DNA of 64,000 nucleotides from contig NZ_FUIH01000007.1 in assembly GCF_900162695.1 (NCBI RefSeq), positions 310,001-374,000 of the forward strand. The letters run 5' to 3'. This document shows, in pieces, positions 9,056-17,820 of this stretch. The notes under the pieces are model-generated. The model made no database searches. It saw nothing but the letters and a program-made list of their open reading frames with translations, and had not been told where the DNA came from. The stretch's first letter is position 1, and each line of letters opens with the position of its first letter. The DNA is from Virgibacillus siamensis (GTDB lineage: Bacteria > Bacillota > Bacilli > Bacillales > Amphibacillaceae). A program made the position numbers and the translations under genes.

Positions 9056-9495
9056 AGGGATGTATCCTCCCGTTCCATGATGGCAGCTAATTTTTCAAGT
9101 GAATGGATGAAGGTCGTTATTTCTTCTTCTTCAAAGTGTCCAAGGTATTTACCGATTTCAGCATAGATTTCCTTTTCGGTATATGTGATCAGATCAATTC
9201 CTTTTTCAGTGACATATAAATATACGTTCCGCCGGTCTTTTTGATCCCGTACCCGTTTGATTAATCCTTTTTCATACAAACGGGTAATTTGTGCGGTGAC
9301 TGCACTTTTCCCAACTCCGAATGTTTGTGCAATTTCTGTACTGGTACATTTTTCATGCTGTTGAATGTATTGCAGTGTTGAAAATTGGTCTGTTGTAATA
9401 TCGGAATGTATTTTTTCTTTCATCATTATGTTTACGTTGCGGTAAATGCTGTTCGTTGCATCCTGATACCGGCCGATCAGTTTTTTCAGTTCCAT
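9052..9495 (-). CDS. MarR-family transcriptional regulator (YdgG-like)
   Basis: A 147-residue winged-helix protein. Residues ~35-100 form the MarR DNA-binding domain: TTDQFSTLQYIQQHEKCTSTEIAQTFGVGKSAVTAQI is the helix-turn-helix and RDQKDRRNVYLYVTEKG is the wing. The terminal helices would form the dimer. AGGAGGTG precedes the ATG by five bases. It is the first gene of a two-gene operon with the MMPL exporter. A perfect inverted repeat overlapping its own -10 box suggests autorepression. Confidence 0.9.
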   Translation of the reverse strand: MELKKLIGRYQDATNSIYRNVNIMMKEKIHSDITTDQFSTLQYIQQHEKCTSTEIAQTFGVGKSAVTAQITRLYEKGLIKRVRDQKDRRNVYLYVTEKGIDLITYTEKEIYAEIGKYLGHFEEEEITTFIHSLEKLAAIMEREDTSL

Positions 9496-9527
9496 GTCGC
9501 ACCTCCTGATTTATGGTTCAATAGATG

Positions 9528-9553
9528 AATAGTTTCATAAGTGAACTATTATA
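9528..9553 (-). promoter_or_regulatory. Operator and -10 box of the marR-MMPL operon
   Basis: AATAGTT (9528-9534) and AACTATT (9544-9550) form a perfect 7-bp inverted repeat with a 9-bp centre. Inside it TTCA and TGAA form a second dyad. The minus-strand -10 TATAAT occupies 9548-9553, so a bound dimer would block the promoter. The spacing fits a MarR dimer on neighbouring major grooves. Confidence 0.6.
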
Positions 9554-9596
9554 GCTTAACAGCGTATAGAATATTTGGCAATAAAAAAATATAGGA

Positions 9597-9747
9597 AAAG
9601 AGACTAGGACAAAAGTGTTTTATCCATAGTAATATCCGAACAACCTATTGGAAAATGGCGCGAATAACCGCTCCGGAAATATACTACGCTAAATTTCCAA
9701 TTGTTCGTCTTTTGGATTACACTTTTCTGATATGTCCTAGTCTCTTT
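9597..9747. repeat. 151-bp hairpin/MITE-like element
   Basis: A 14-bp perfect terminal inverted repeat (AAAGAGACTAGGAC at 9597-9610, GTCCTAGTCTCTTT at 9734-9747) encloses further paired blocks: AAAAGTGT with ACACTTTT, CGAACAA with TTGTTCG and TTGGAAA with TTTCCAA. The whole element can fold into one long stem with a short loop holding GGAAATATACTACGCT. It abuts the stop codon of the TDT gene and contains no ORF of note. Related sequence occurs at 19894-19947 and 59874-59940. It may act as a terminator for the flanking minus-strand gene. Confidence 0.7.
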
Positions 9748-10788
9748 CTACTGTACGGCTTCCTGCTGTTTTTCTCTTGCCATGAATCGTGATTTTACAT
9801 AAATTGCTATTTGTGCAATGATCGAAATCAAAACTACCCATGCCCATATGTTCATAAAAGCGGTCTGGAAATTATACAATGGTTCAGGTATTGTATAAAA
9901 CGGATTTAAATGCATTACCCATGTAAATGTATAAAACATACCGAATGTAAAATTTCGGGACCATTGTGTCACTTGATACGTCAGAATGCCCTCATTCAGC
10001 CCATAGCGGTAAATGCGTTTAGCCGCCCGGACGATTTCCAAAATCTCAACTGCAATTACTAGAACAAATACGAGAATCCAAAAAACGGATACAAAAAATG
10101 GTGTGAATGTATTTGTTGTCACAATCGCGAGCCCGGTAATTGAAAGCGCCCCATGAATAATACAATTCGTGTTTTCCCAATCATCTGCCATGTTCCAGTC
10201 TTTATTTCGGAAATATCGGTTACAAATCAAGGTGATGCTGGAAAGATAGAAAATGAGACCTAAAATAATGATTCCTTCCGAAAAATAGACAGGAAACGTG
10301 AAAAAAACATTGTTTAGCAGTATGACGATTGATTGTGTTCCGACTGTAGATAACAGGATTGCGCCATGAACCGGATAGCCTTTGTGATCAAAAAATAATT
10401 GCTTGAAATTATAAAAACAATTGGCCAAAAAAAATAGAAATAAAAACGTATTGAAAATGGCCATCGTTTCGGTCATAAGGGCAATGCCCGGGAAGTACCG
10501 CAAAAACACATTGCAGAGCACGGATACACCGGCAATCCATGTTCCAATCACGAATGAGTTGACCGGATGCTTGACGAATGGAATTAAAAAATCCCGGTGA
10601 AAAAATTGCACAGATAAATCTTTGTAAATAATAATCCAGGCAATAAGAAGTAAAAATGCCAGATATTTTCCAAGTTGGATATCAAGAAGGGGAAAAGCCT
10701 CCACCGCTCCAATCAGGAAAATACCATTTGCCATAATGATGGCTGCATTTGCAGGTTCCACTTTTTTGTAGCTGCCTTTTAGTAACAT
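9748..10788 (-). CDS. TDT/SLAC1-TehA-like transporter
   Basis: A 346-residue protein with about ten membrane helices and a short soluble N-terminus. PANAAIIMANGIFLIG near residue 12 resembles the first-helix signature of the tellurite-resistance/dicarboxylate transporter family (TehA, Mae1, SLAC1), which are anion channels or carriers. No soluble domain is present. Substrate cannot be inferred. An ATG at 10788 is preceded on the minus strand by a GGCGGGTATGCA stretch, a modest ribosome site. It is monocistronic, with the hairpin element at its 3' end. It could belong to another ten-helix family; the assignment rests on the N-terminal motif and helix count. Confidence 0.55.
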   Translation of the reverse strand: MLLKGSYKKVEPANAAIIMANGIFLIGAVEAFPLLDIQLGKYLAFLLLIAWIIIYKDLSVQFFHRDFLIPFVKHPVNSFVIGTWIAGVSVLCNVFLRYFPGIALMTETMAIFNTFLFLFFLANCFYNFKQLFFDHKGYPVHGAILLSTVGTQSIVILLNNVFFTFPVYFSEGIIILGLIFYLSSITLICNRYFRNKDWNMADDWENTNCIIHGALSITGLAIVTTNTFTPFFVSVFWILVFVLVIAVEILEIVRAAKRIYRYGLNEGILTYQVTQWSRNFTFGMFYTFTWVMHLNPFYTIPEPLYNFQTAFMNIWAWVVLISIIAQIAIYVKSRFMAREKQQEAVQ

Positions 10789-10927
10789 TGCATACCCGCC
10801 TATGAAATAAGTTTACTTAATGATTATATCATGTTTGATTTTATTTTCATCAGCGGGATTTGCGTGTGGGGAATGTCACAAAAGTATATGCACATATTGG
10901 TTACACTATGGGCAGAGGTGTGACGTT

Positions 10928-11389
10928 ATGAATTATTGGTTTCTCCTGAATGTTGGTTTGTTCGTTTTTGCCGTTGTGAGAATGATACGGGATTTTTCAT
11001 TCCCGGTACTAGTTGCAGTCTGTGGTCTGCTGTGTATTTTATTCAATTGGAACATGCATGCGATTTTTTCAAAAGTAAGGTATTTAACGAGTCGAAATGA
11101 ACGGATTAAAATTGCGAAGCGGGCACGTAAGATTATGCCGTTTCATGTACTCATCGGATTAACTGGTTTCAGTCTGATTGTGTTGCATCTATCGCTGATT
11201 TTGGGTAACTATGGCTTAGCGGATGTCACGCCGAAAATAATAAGCGGAGGTATTGCTTTTATTGGTGTGACGGGGGTTATGGCAAGTGGGTGGCTGCGGA
11301 GGATAAAGGCAACCGGTAAGCGGAGACTGGCACATTTATATTTGTCCATGCTGCTTTATTTTCTAATTCTCCTGCATATTTTCCTTTAA
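10928..11389 (+). CDS. Small integral membrane protein of unknown function
   Basis: A 153-residue protein with about five hydrophobic helices. The start at ATG 10928 is chosen because it is preceded by GCAGAGGTGTGACGTT; the frame extends further upstream but without a ribosome site. Histidines sit inside helices in HVLIGLTGFSLIVLHLSLIL and in RRLAHLYLSMLLYFLILLHIFL. That arrangement recalls haem-binding cytochrome b561 or ferric-reductase-like helices, but the likeness is too weak for a call. It stands alone, divergent from the TDT gene. Confidence 0.6.
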   Translation: MNYWFLLNVGLFVFAVVRMIRDFSFPVLVAVCGLLCILFNWNMHAIFSKVRYLTSRNERIKIAKRARKIMPFHVLIGLTGFSLIVLHLSLILGNYGLADVTPKIISGGIAFIGVTGVMASGWLRRIKATGKRRLAHLYLSMLLYFLILLHIFL

Positions 11390-11443
11390 GATGAATGGAG
11401 GGAGTAAAAGGAGAGCATTTGTCTTAAGATTTTAAATATTCCA

Positions 11444-11472
11444 TTGTCAAACATTGTCGATTGATGTAAAAT
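11444..11472 (+). promoter_or_regulatory. Sigma-A promoter of the zinc-ribbon gene
   Basis: TTGTCA (11444-11449), a 17-bp spacer and TAAAAT (11467-11472), 30 bp ahead of the start codon. Confidence 0.55.
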
Positions 11473-11502
11473 AAAGATACCAATTCATAAGGGGTGATAT
11501 AA

Positions 11503-11739
11503 ATGGGAGCATTTGTAAGGAATTGCCGTTTATGCAAGCAACCGATGGAATCAAGCCCGTTTATGCTGTGTAAAACCTGTCTGGTTGAAAGAGACAGCGT
11601 GCGGAGTTATATCGCCAAACGTCCTCATGTATCACTCAAGGAGATTGCTGATTCAACTAATGTCCCGTATGAAAAGGTAAGGAATATGGTAAACCTTGGA
11701 GTCAGTATTGGCAAAGAAAATGGCACACAGGTACATTGA
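11503..11739 (+). CDS. Small zinc-ribbon/HTH protein (YvyF-like)
   Basis: A 78-residue protein. CRLCKQPM and MLCKTCLVERD give two CxxC pairs that would hold one zinc ion. The rest, SLKEIADSTNVPYEKVRNMVNLGVSIG, reads as a helix-turn-helix. The layout resembles YvyF, the small protein of the flagellar flgM operon in B. subtilis, but this one is shorter and not near flagellar genes. AAGGGGTGATATAA precedes the ATG. Role unknown; a regulator or an RNA-polymerase-associated protein are guesses. Confidence 0.6.
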   Translation: MGAFVRNCRLCKQPMESSPFMLCKTCLVERDSVRSYIAKRPHVSLKEIADSTNVPYEKVRNMVNLGVSIGKENGTQVH

Positions 11740-11848
11740 AAACCTTATGAGTATGCTGGGGAATATTCCGTACAGCGGATTGTTCTCTTTTATTTTTTGT
11801 CTTCAAGTCATACATCACAATTTTTAATAAAAAATTTCCAAAAAAACG

Positions 11849-11877
11849 TTGACTTAAAATTTTCTTAACACTATAAT
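11849..11877 (+). promoter_or_regulatory. Strong sigma-A promoter of the bmrCD-like operon leader
   Basis: TTGACT (11849-11854), a 17-bp spacer and a perfect TATAAT (11872-11877). It fires into a short leader ORF and an attenuator. Confidence 0.8.
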
Positions 11878-11913
11878 AATTGAGTACAATAAAACAGAGA
11901 GGAGGTCACAATC

Positions 11914-12015
11914 ATGCGAAACAATATCCAACAACAGCAACAACAACAAGGAATGAATCAAGTGCAAATTCAAAAATTAATAATTGGTGTGGCCTTCCTG
12001 GACGGTAACATGTAA
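11914..12015 (+). CDS. 33-residue candidate leader peptide upstream of the ABC exporter
   Basis: ATG 11914 has an excellent AGAGGAGGTC ribosome site 8 bases upstream and lies just downstream of a consensus promoter. The peptide has a run of seven glutamines near the N-terminus and ends VAFLDGNM. It resembles no protein I recognise. Its position, between the promoter and a terminator ahead of a heterodimeric ABC exporter, is that of BmrB, the leader peptide of the B. subtilis bmrBCD operon, which controls the exporter by ribosome-mediated attenuation. The sequence is not obviously BmrB, so the role is inferred from position and from base-pairing described under the attenuator. Confidence 0.6.
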   Translation: MRNNIQQQQQQQGMNQVQIQKLIIGVAFLDGNM

Positions 12016-12140
12016 ACTTTACTTCTTAAGATTAACGAACTAGTCACGTGGCCGCACATGCCTGTGACTTTTTTGTGTTTATAAGGGGTACACCATGCTT
12101 ATTTTCACGACAGCACACGTCACAGGCGTGTGCTTTTGTT
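11987..12140 (+). promoter_or_regulatory. Candidate transcription attenuator with alternative RNA pairings
   Basis: Terminator 1: AGTCAC (12042-12047) with GTGACT (12064-12069), inner stem GGC/GCC, then T6. Hairpin 2: AGCACACG (12112-12119) with CGTGTGCT (12127-12134), then TTTTGTT. Two competing helices are possible. GTGTGGCC inside the leader ORF (11987-11994) pairs with GGCCGCAC (12050-12057) in the terminator loop. The 15 bases 12054-12068 pair with 12119-12133 with a single G-U. The first would prevent terminator 1 when a ribosome stalls early in the leader. Pairings were found by eye; energies were not computed. Confidence 0.6.
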
Positions 12141-12183
12141 GTCTGACAGGAAGGTATTCAGAGAGAGAAAGCGGGTGATTGAC

Positions 12184-13932
12184 ATGTTTCAGGTTTTTAA
12201 GAAGCTCGATTGGTTTTTCAAACATTACTGGAAGCGGTATACATTTGCAATTATTGCATTGATTATTTCCAGTGCCATTGGGCTGATCCCGCCAAAGCTG
12301 GTGGGATATGCAATTGATAAAATACAATTTGAGACGCTGACAATGAAATTATTGGTAATGCTGGTAGTGGGTTATCTCATGTTGACGATTGTCCATTATG
12401 CGATCTCATTTCTATGGGATTACACGTTATTCGGCGGTGCGGTCATTTTGGAACGGTGGACACGAAGCAAATTAATGGCGCATTTTCTGAAAATGACTCC
12501 GACTTTTTTTGGAAAATACCGTACAGGCGATTTGATGGCCCGCAGCACGAATGATCTGAAAGCGATCAGCCTGACAGCGGGATTTGGGGTGCTGACACTT
12601 GTTGATTCCACAACATTCATGTTCATGATTGTGGCAATGATGGGATTTACCATCAGCTGGAAGCTTACACTTGCGGCCTTAATTCCATTGCCAGTTATGG
12701 CAATTGTCATGAACAAGTATGGTGCAGCAATTCATGCGAGATTTACCAAAGCACAGGAAGCATTTGCGGATATGAACAATGAAGTGCTGGAGTCGATTCG
12801 CGGAGTCCGGGTAATCAGGGCATTTGTGCAGGAAGACCAGGATGAAAATCGGTTCCAGAACATGACGAATGATGTATATGAGAAAAACATCGCAGTTGCC
12901 AAAATTGACGCACTGTTTGAACCAACGATGAAAATTCTGGTTGGTTTATCCTATACAATTGGTATTGGATACGGCGCGCTGCTTGTATTTGAAGGCGGGA
13001 TTACACTAGGTGATTTGGTAACCTTCAACGTATACTTAGGAATGCTTATTTGGCCAATGTTTGCAGTTGGTGAACTAATTAATATTCTGCAGCGCGGGAA
13101 TGCTTCACTCGACCGGGTGAACAGCACGCTGGATTACAAGGCGGATGTCAAAGATCCGAAGCAGTCTGTGCAAGTCGACAGCCTTAATTCAATTCATTTT
13201 GAAGAGGTTTCGTTTTCTTACCCGGAAACCGCTGTCAAACAATTGGAAAATATCAATTTGAATGTGGAAAAGGGACAGACGATTGGGATAGTCGGTAAAA
13301 CCGGTTCAGGAAAAACAACACTATTCAAGCTGCTGCTTAAGCAATATCCAGGTGTGAAGGGTTCTATTAAAATGGACGGCACTGAACTGGAAGCAATTCG
13401 ATTGACCCAAGTGCGTGATTGGATTGGATACGTCCCACAGGATCAGATTATGTTTTCAAAATCGATTCGCGAAAACATTCAATTCGGAAAAGAAGACGCT
13501 GCTGATCAGGAAATATACCGGGTGATGGAGCTTGCGCATTTTTTGGATGATATAAAACAGCTCCCGAATGATCTGGATACCGAGGTAGGCGAGAGCGGTG
13601 TTACGCTTTCCGGTGGACAAAAACAGCGTGTGGCACTTGCACGTGCGTTTATTAAGAATCCTGAAGTACTGATACTGGATGATTCCATGTCCGCAGTCGA
13701 TGGGAAAACAGAGGCGAAAATAATTGAGCATTTGCGTGAGGAACGTCAAAACAAAACAACCTTTATAGCAGCGCATCGGATGTCTGCTGTCACACATGCA
13801 GATCAGATCATTGTGCTGGAAGACGGTAAAATTATTGAAAAAGGAACGCATGAAGACTTAATGAAGCTGGACGGCTGGTATAAGGATCAATATCAGCAGC
13901 AGCAACTAAATGATAAGGAGGTGTCCTCCTGA
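12184..13932 (+). CDS. bmrC: ABC multidrug exporter subunit, BmrC-like (degenerate-site half)
   Basis: A 582-residue ABC half-transporter. Six helices lie in the first ~310 residues and the ATP-binding domain follows, with Walker A GKTGSGKT, signature LSGGQKQRVALARAF and Walker B VLILDDSMSAVDG. The residue after Walker B is Asp where the catalytic Glu is expected, the usual mark of the degenerate-site subunit in heterodimeric exporters, as in BmrC/YheI of B. subtilis (585 aa). ATG 12184 aligns with the usual N-terminus; GGGTGATT lies just upstream. It overlaps the partner gene by one base. Expression probably depends on the leader and attenuator in front of it. Confidence 0.9.
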   Translation: MFQVFKKLDWFFKHYWKRYTFAIIALIISSAIGLIPPKLVGYAIDKIQFETLTMKLLVMLVVGYLMLTIVHYAISFLWDYTLFGGAVILERWTRSKLMAHFLKMTPTFFGKYRTGDLMARSTNDLKAISLTAGFGVLTLVDSTTFMFMIVAMMGFTISWKLTLAALIPLPVMAIVMNKYGAAIHARFTKAQEAFADMNNEVLESIRGVRVIRAFVQEDQDENRFQNMTNDVYEKNIAVAKIDALFEPTMKILVGLSYTIGIGYGALLVFEGGITLGDLVTFNVYLGMLIWPMFAVGELINILQRGNASLDRVNSTLDYKADVKDPKQSVQVDSLNSIHFEEVSFSYPETAVKQLENINLNVEKGQTIGIVGKTGSGKTTLFKLLLKQYPGVKGSIKMDGTELEAIRLTQVRDWIGYVPQDQIMFSKSIRENIQFGKEDAADQEIYRVMELAHFLDDIKQLPNDLDTEVGESGVTLSGGQKQRVALARAFIKNPEVLILDDSMSAVDGKTEAKIIEHLREERQNKTTFIAAHRMSAVTHADQIIVLEDGKIIEKGTHEDLMKLDGWYKDQYQQQQLNDKEVSS

Positions 13933-15962
13933 TGAAGAATAATTCAACTGAAAAAAGATTATTTCAGTATGCATTACATTTTAAGAAAGGTATTTTAATT
14001 GGACTGGGCTGTTTGATCATTGCTGTGGCATTGGAATTGGCAGGTCCCTTAATCGCCAAAACAATCATTGATGAACATATTGTCGGTGTGGAAGGCGAGT
14101 GGAGCCAGGTAAAAATGAATGACGATGACGATACTGTCACATTCCAGGGCAATCACTATAAACGGGCAGATCGTGTAAACGAATCTGATAAGGAAACAGG
14201 TAAGGCAACGGTTCTGCAAATAGGCACCAATTATTATTTTGTCGATAAACCTATTCCACTGCGAGGGAAACAGCGGGTGGAAAATGGCAGCGTAATCGTA
14301 GAAACAGCAGACCAGACAAGAACGTATGAAGGTGAAAAGCTGTCTTTGTCGGAAGTTTATCCCTTTTTCAAGCCGGAACGGGGACCGATCATCTTTTTAC
14401 TTGGATTATATGTGGTACTTTTGCTGATTGCAGCAATATTCCAGTTCAACGAAACGTTTATGCTGCAGAAAGCATCGAACCAGATTGTTAAAAAAATGCG
14501 GAATGATATATTCGCACATACACAGCGGATTCCGATTGATTATTTTGTTGATCAGCCGGCAGGTAAAATTGTAGCCCGAATAACCAATGATACAGAAGCA
14601 ATCCGTGACCTGTATGAACGTGTGCTGTCCATTGTCGTGACAAGTATCATTTACATGGCAGGTATTTTCGGTGCATTGTTTTTATTGGATGTGAAACTGG
14701 CAGCATTATGTCTTCTGCTAATTCCACTGTTGATCATTTGGATGAAAGTTTATAAATACTTTGGTTCGAAATACAATAAGGTGGTACGGTCGACAATCAG
14801 TGAAATTAATGGAAATATAAATGAAGCAATTCAGGGGATGCCGATTATTCAGGCATTCAGCAGGGAGAAAAAAACAAAGGAAGAATTTGAAACGTTAAAT
14901 GACCGGCATTATACGTATCAGCGTAAGCTTGTGAAATTAAGCGCCTTGACTTCATACAACCTTGTTACAGTATTCCGGAACTTAGCGTTTGTCGGTTTTA
15001 TCTGGTATTTCGGTTCGTTTTCCCTGAACCCGGAAAATATTATATCCATCGGGATGCTTTATGCGTTTGTAGACTACTTGACTCGTTTATTTGAGCCGAT
15101 GGAAGATATCGTGAATCAGCTGCCGCTGATTGAACAGGCACGGGTTGCCGGATCAAGAGTATTTAAACTGATGGATCACAATGGTGAAAAAGTGATCAAT
15201 GACAAAATTGATAAGTATAGCGGCAATGTTGAATTTGATCACGTATCGTTTGCGTATAATGATGTGGATTACGTACTGAATGATATTTCGTTTCGTGTAA
15301 AATCAGGTCAGACGGCCGCTTTTGTGGGGCATACCGGGTCAGGAAAAAGTTCCATTATGAATCTGTTGTTCCGGTTTTACGATCCGCAGCATGGTTCCAT
15401 TACCATTGACGGCCATCATACGAAAGAATGGTCCAGGCAGCAGGTGCGGAGCCATATGGGGATTGTACTTCAAGATCCTTTTCTGTTTTCCGGAACCATT
15501 CTGTCGAATGTTACGATGGGGGATCATCGTATTGCCCGGGATGCAGCAATTCAGGCATTGAAAGCTGTAGGGGCGGACCGGTTTATAAAAAAACTGCCGA
15601 ATGGTTTTGATGAAAAAGTGACAGAAGGAGGATCCACCTTTTCACTTGGGGAACGCCAGCTTATTTCTTTTGCTCGTGCGCTGGCATTTGATCCATCTAT
15701 ACTAATATTGGATGAGGCAACTGCAAACATCGATACCGAAACGGAAGCGATGATTCAGCATGCGCTTGATGTACTGAAAAAAGGCAGAACAACACTCGTC
15801 ATTGCACACCGTTTATCCACCATTCAGGAGGCAGATACCATTTTTGTACTTGAAAATGGTATAATAAAAGAACGAGGCAGCCACCATCAGTTGATTGATG
15901 GAAAAGGTATTTACTATCATATGTACCAAATGCAGCAGGGGAAGGCCAAGCGGGCAGTCTGA
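13932..15962 (+). CDS. bmrD: ABC multidrug exporter subunit, BmrD-like (catalytic half)
   Basis: A 676-residue ABC half-transporter. After the first helix comes an extra ~100-residue soluble segment (residues ~50-145) before helix 2, as in BmrD/YheH (673 aa). The ATP-binding domain has Walker A GHTGSGKS, signature FSLGERQLISFARAL and Walker B ILILDEATANID with the intact catalytic Glu. The signature differs from LSGGQ, as expected because it faces the partner's degenerate site. AAGGAGGTG ten bases upstream and the TGATG overlap show translational coupling to the first subunit. Together they would form a heterodimeric drug exporter. Confidence 0.9.
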   Translation: MKNNSTEKRLFQYALHFKKGILIGLGCLIIAVALELAGPLIAKTIIDEHIVGVEGEWSQVKMNDDDDTVTFQGNHYKRADRVNESDKETGKATVLQIGTNYYFVDKPIPLRGKQRVENGSVIVETADQTRTYEGEKLSLSEVYPFFKPERGPIIFLLGLYVVLLLIAAIFQFNETFMLQKASNQIVKKMRNDIFAHTQRIPIDYFVDQPAGKIVARITNDTEAIRDLYERVLSIVVTSIIYMAGIFGALFLLDVKLAALCLLLIPLLIIWMKVYKYFGSKYNKVVRSTISEINGNINEAIQGMPIIQAFSREKKTKEEFETLNDRHYTYQRKLVKLSALTSYNLVTVFRNLAFVGFIWYFGSFSLNPENIISIGMLYAFVDYLTRLFEPMEDIVNQLPLIEQARVAGSRVFKLMDHNGEKVINDKIDKYSGNVEFDHVSFAYNDVDYVLNDISFRVKSGQTAAFVGHTGSGKSSIMNLLFRFYDPQHGSITIDGHHTKEWSRQQVRSHMGIVLQDPFLFSGTILSNVTMGDHRIARDAAIQALKAVGADRFIKKLPNGFDEKVTEGGSTFSLGERQLISFARALAFDPSILILDEATANIDTETEAMIQHALDVLKKGRTTLVIAHRLSTIQEADTIFVLENGIIKERGSHHQLIDGKGIYYHMYQMQQGKAKRAV

Positions 15963-15988
15963 CCAATCGATTGTTGTGAGGGTGTACA

Positions 15989-16801
15989 ATGAACAAAGAC
16001 AGAAAAGATCGTGATGTAATTGATGATGATTTATATGAAGAGATAGATGATGTTGAATTAGTTGAACTTGTCGAGAAAGAACGGCAAAAGGCATTGAAAA
16101 AAGCAGATGAGGAAAAGAACCGGAAGCCAAAACGTCCCTTTCCGAAGTGGGCGTTTTGGCTGATTGTGTTTGCACTTGTTTTTAATGTTGCCGCAATGAT
16201 TCCAAAGACATTCTCGTTTCCGGCCATTGACTTTCTGATAACTTCAGCAAAGCTGTCTGTTAAGGACAATATTCAAACGTACAAAAAGGCTGTTGTGGTT
16301 ATTGAAACCGAAAATAGCAAAGGAACCGGATTTTCCATTTCTTCCGACGGTACTATTTTAACCAATCACCATGTGGTGGAAGGGGAAGAAGAAGTAACAG
16401 TGGCATTTCCGGAAAAAGGCCTGTATACAGCGGACGTCGTAAATACTTATCCAGCCGTTGACCTTGCTGTTCTGGATATGGAAGGGAACCACTTGCCGCA
16501 TTTAAACTTATCCGGGAAACCAAGCTTTAAGCCGGACACACCGATTTACTTTATCGGTAATCCATTACGTTTCAATGGAATTGCAAATAAAGGAACCATT
16601 ATTGATTCGATTACCCTGAATGGATGGAACCAGCCGGTATATATGCTGGATGCTCCGGTATACAAAGGGAACAGCGGAAGTCCTGTCATTAACATGGATG
16701 GTGAAGTGATTGGTGTTGTTTTCGCCACTCTGAATCATGAATCATATGGCAGGGTAGGGCTTTTCATACCTATTGATTATTATTGGAAACATCGTGGTTA
16801 A
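15989..16801 (+). CDS. Membrane-anchored trypsin-like serine protease (HtrA-like, no PDZ)
   Basis: A 270-residue protein. A charged cytoplasmic N-terminus of about 50 residues precedes one membrane helix (~52-72), then a chymotrypsin-fold domain. The triad is visible as His in ILTNHHVVEG, Asp in AVDLAVLD and Ser in YKGNSGSPV. It would act outside the membrane. It differs from HtrA/HtrB by ending after the protease domain, with no PDZ. Twenty-six bases separate it from the exporter gene, so it may be co-transcribed. A role in surface protein quality control is inferred from the family. Confidence 0.82.
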   Translation: MNKDRKDRDVIDDDLYEEIDDVELVELVEKERQKALKKADEEKNRKPKRPFPKWAFWLIVFALVFNVAAMIPKTFSFPAIDFLITSAKLSVKDNIQTYKKAVVVIETENSKGTGFSISSDGTILTNHHVVEGEEEVTVAFPEKGLYTADVVNTYPAVDLAVLDMEGNHLPHLNLSGKPSFKPDTPIYFIGNPLRFNGIANKGTIIDSITLNGWNQPVYMLDAPVYKGNSGSPVINMDGEVIGVVFATLNHESYGRVGLFIPIDYYWKHRG

Positions 16802-16846
16802 GTTTCTTGTGAACGGGGTATCTACCCTTAAAGGAGGCGTTTCGCG

Positions 16847-17560
16847 ATGCACTATTTAACTTCAGCCATGAAAAACTATAGTCTTTATGCAACAGATGGT
16901 GAAATGGGGAAAATACAGGATCTGTACTTTGACGATGAAAAATGGGGCATACGATATGCAGTGGTGGACAGCAGGAAATGGCTCCCCGGGAAAAGAATTC
17001 TTCTATCGCCCGCTTCATTTGAAACAATTGAAGCTGAAAAAGGTTTTGTAAAAGCATACGAAAATAAAGATACAATCCGAAATAGTCCTGATGTTCCGGA
17101 AGGGCAGCCAATCACAAAAGAAGTGGAACAGTCCCTGAGTGGCTATTACGGTTGGAACAGATATTGGACGGACAGTCTGATAGCCGGAATGCAGCAGCGG
17201 CCATATAATGAAGTACGTGATGTTGCAATGGCAAAGGATAAGGCAGAACCGGGGGTAAATCCCAATCAGGAACACAATCTCCGCAGTTCAGATGAGACAA
17301 TGGGTTATAAAGTCCATGCTAGTAACGGAAAACTGGGTTATACAGCCGACTTTATGTTCGATGATCATTATTGGAAAATGCGCTATATGGTAGTCCAGGG
17401 TGAAGGACTTGAGAATGAGGACCGGTATTACCTGGTTGCTTTGCAAGATGTTGAATCGGTTGATTGGCTCGAAGGAGATATTTATGTAAAAGGATCACTC
17501 GAATCACTTAAAAGCAAAAAAAGCTATTCGGGGAAAAGCGAGATTTTAGCAGACATGTAA
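16847..17560 (+). CDS. Tandem PRC-barrel domain protein
   Basis: A 237-residue soluble protein with two PRC-barrel repeats, one at residues ~1-75 (DGEMGKIQDLYFDDEKWGIRYAVVD) and one at ~150-225 (NGKLGYTADFMFDDHYWKMRYMVVQ). The domain is known from RimM and photosynthetic reaction centres and usually binds other proteins or RNA. No catalytic motif is visible. AAGGAGG lies 9 bases before the ATG. It ends in its own terminator and its role is unknown. Confidence 0.75.
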   Translation: MHYLTSAMKNYSLYATDGEMGKIQDLYFDDEKWGIRYAVVDSRKWLPGKRILLSPASFETIEAEKGFVKAYENKDTIRNSPDVPEGQPITKEVEQSLSGYYGWNRYWTDSLIAGMQQRPYNEVRDVAMAKDKAEPGVNPNQEHNLRSSDETMGYKVHASNGKLGYTADFMFDDHYWKMRYMVVQGEGLENEDRYYLVALQDVESVDWLEGDIYVKGSLESLKSKKSYSGKSEILADM

Positions 17561-17578
17561 AAATGATTTCGCTGTATG

Positions 17579-17608
17579 AGATGCCTTTTTCGGGCATCTT
17601 ATTTTTTT
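17579..17608 (+). terminator. Terminator after the PRC-barrel gene
   Basis: GATGCC pairs with GGGCATC around TTTTTC, followed by a T-rich tail. Confidence 0.75.
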
Positions 17609-17820
17609 GAAATAAAATTTAGAAAAAGCTGTATAAAAAAAGTAATAGTTTCTTAAACAAACTGTAATTATTCTGAGATAGCAACCTTTGGGCTAGTACG
17701 TTAAGATTAAGCATATTGGAAAATAGGTAATTATAACGAATTTATATATAAAGATGGTGAATACATCATGCATTTTGAAATTTATACGACTATGAGTGAA
17801 TCAATATATATGAAAACTAC

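Noticed and set aside
12079..12327. 82-codon minus-strand ORF over the attenuator
   Set aside because: Antisense to the hairpins and start of bmrC; no ribosome site.
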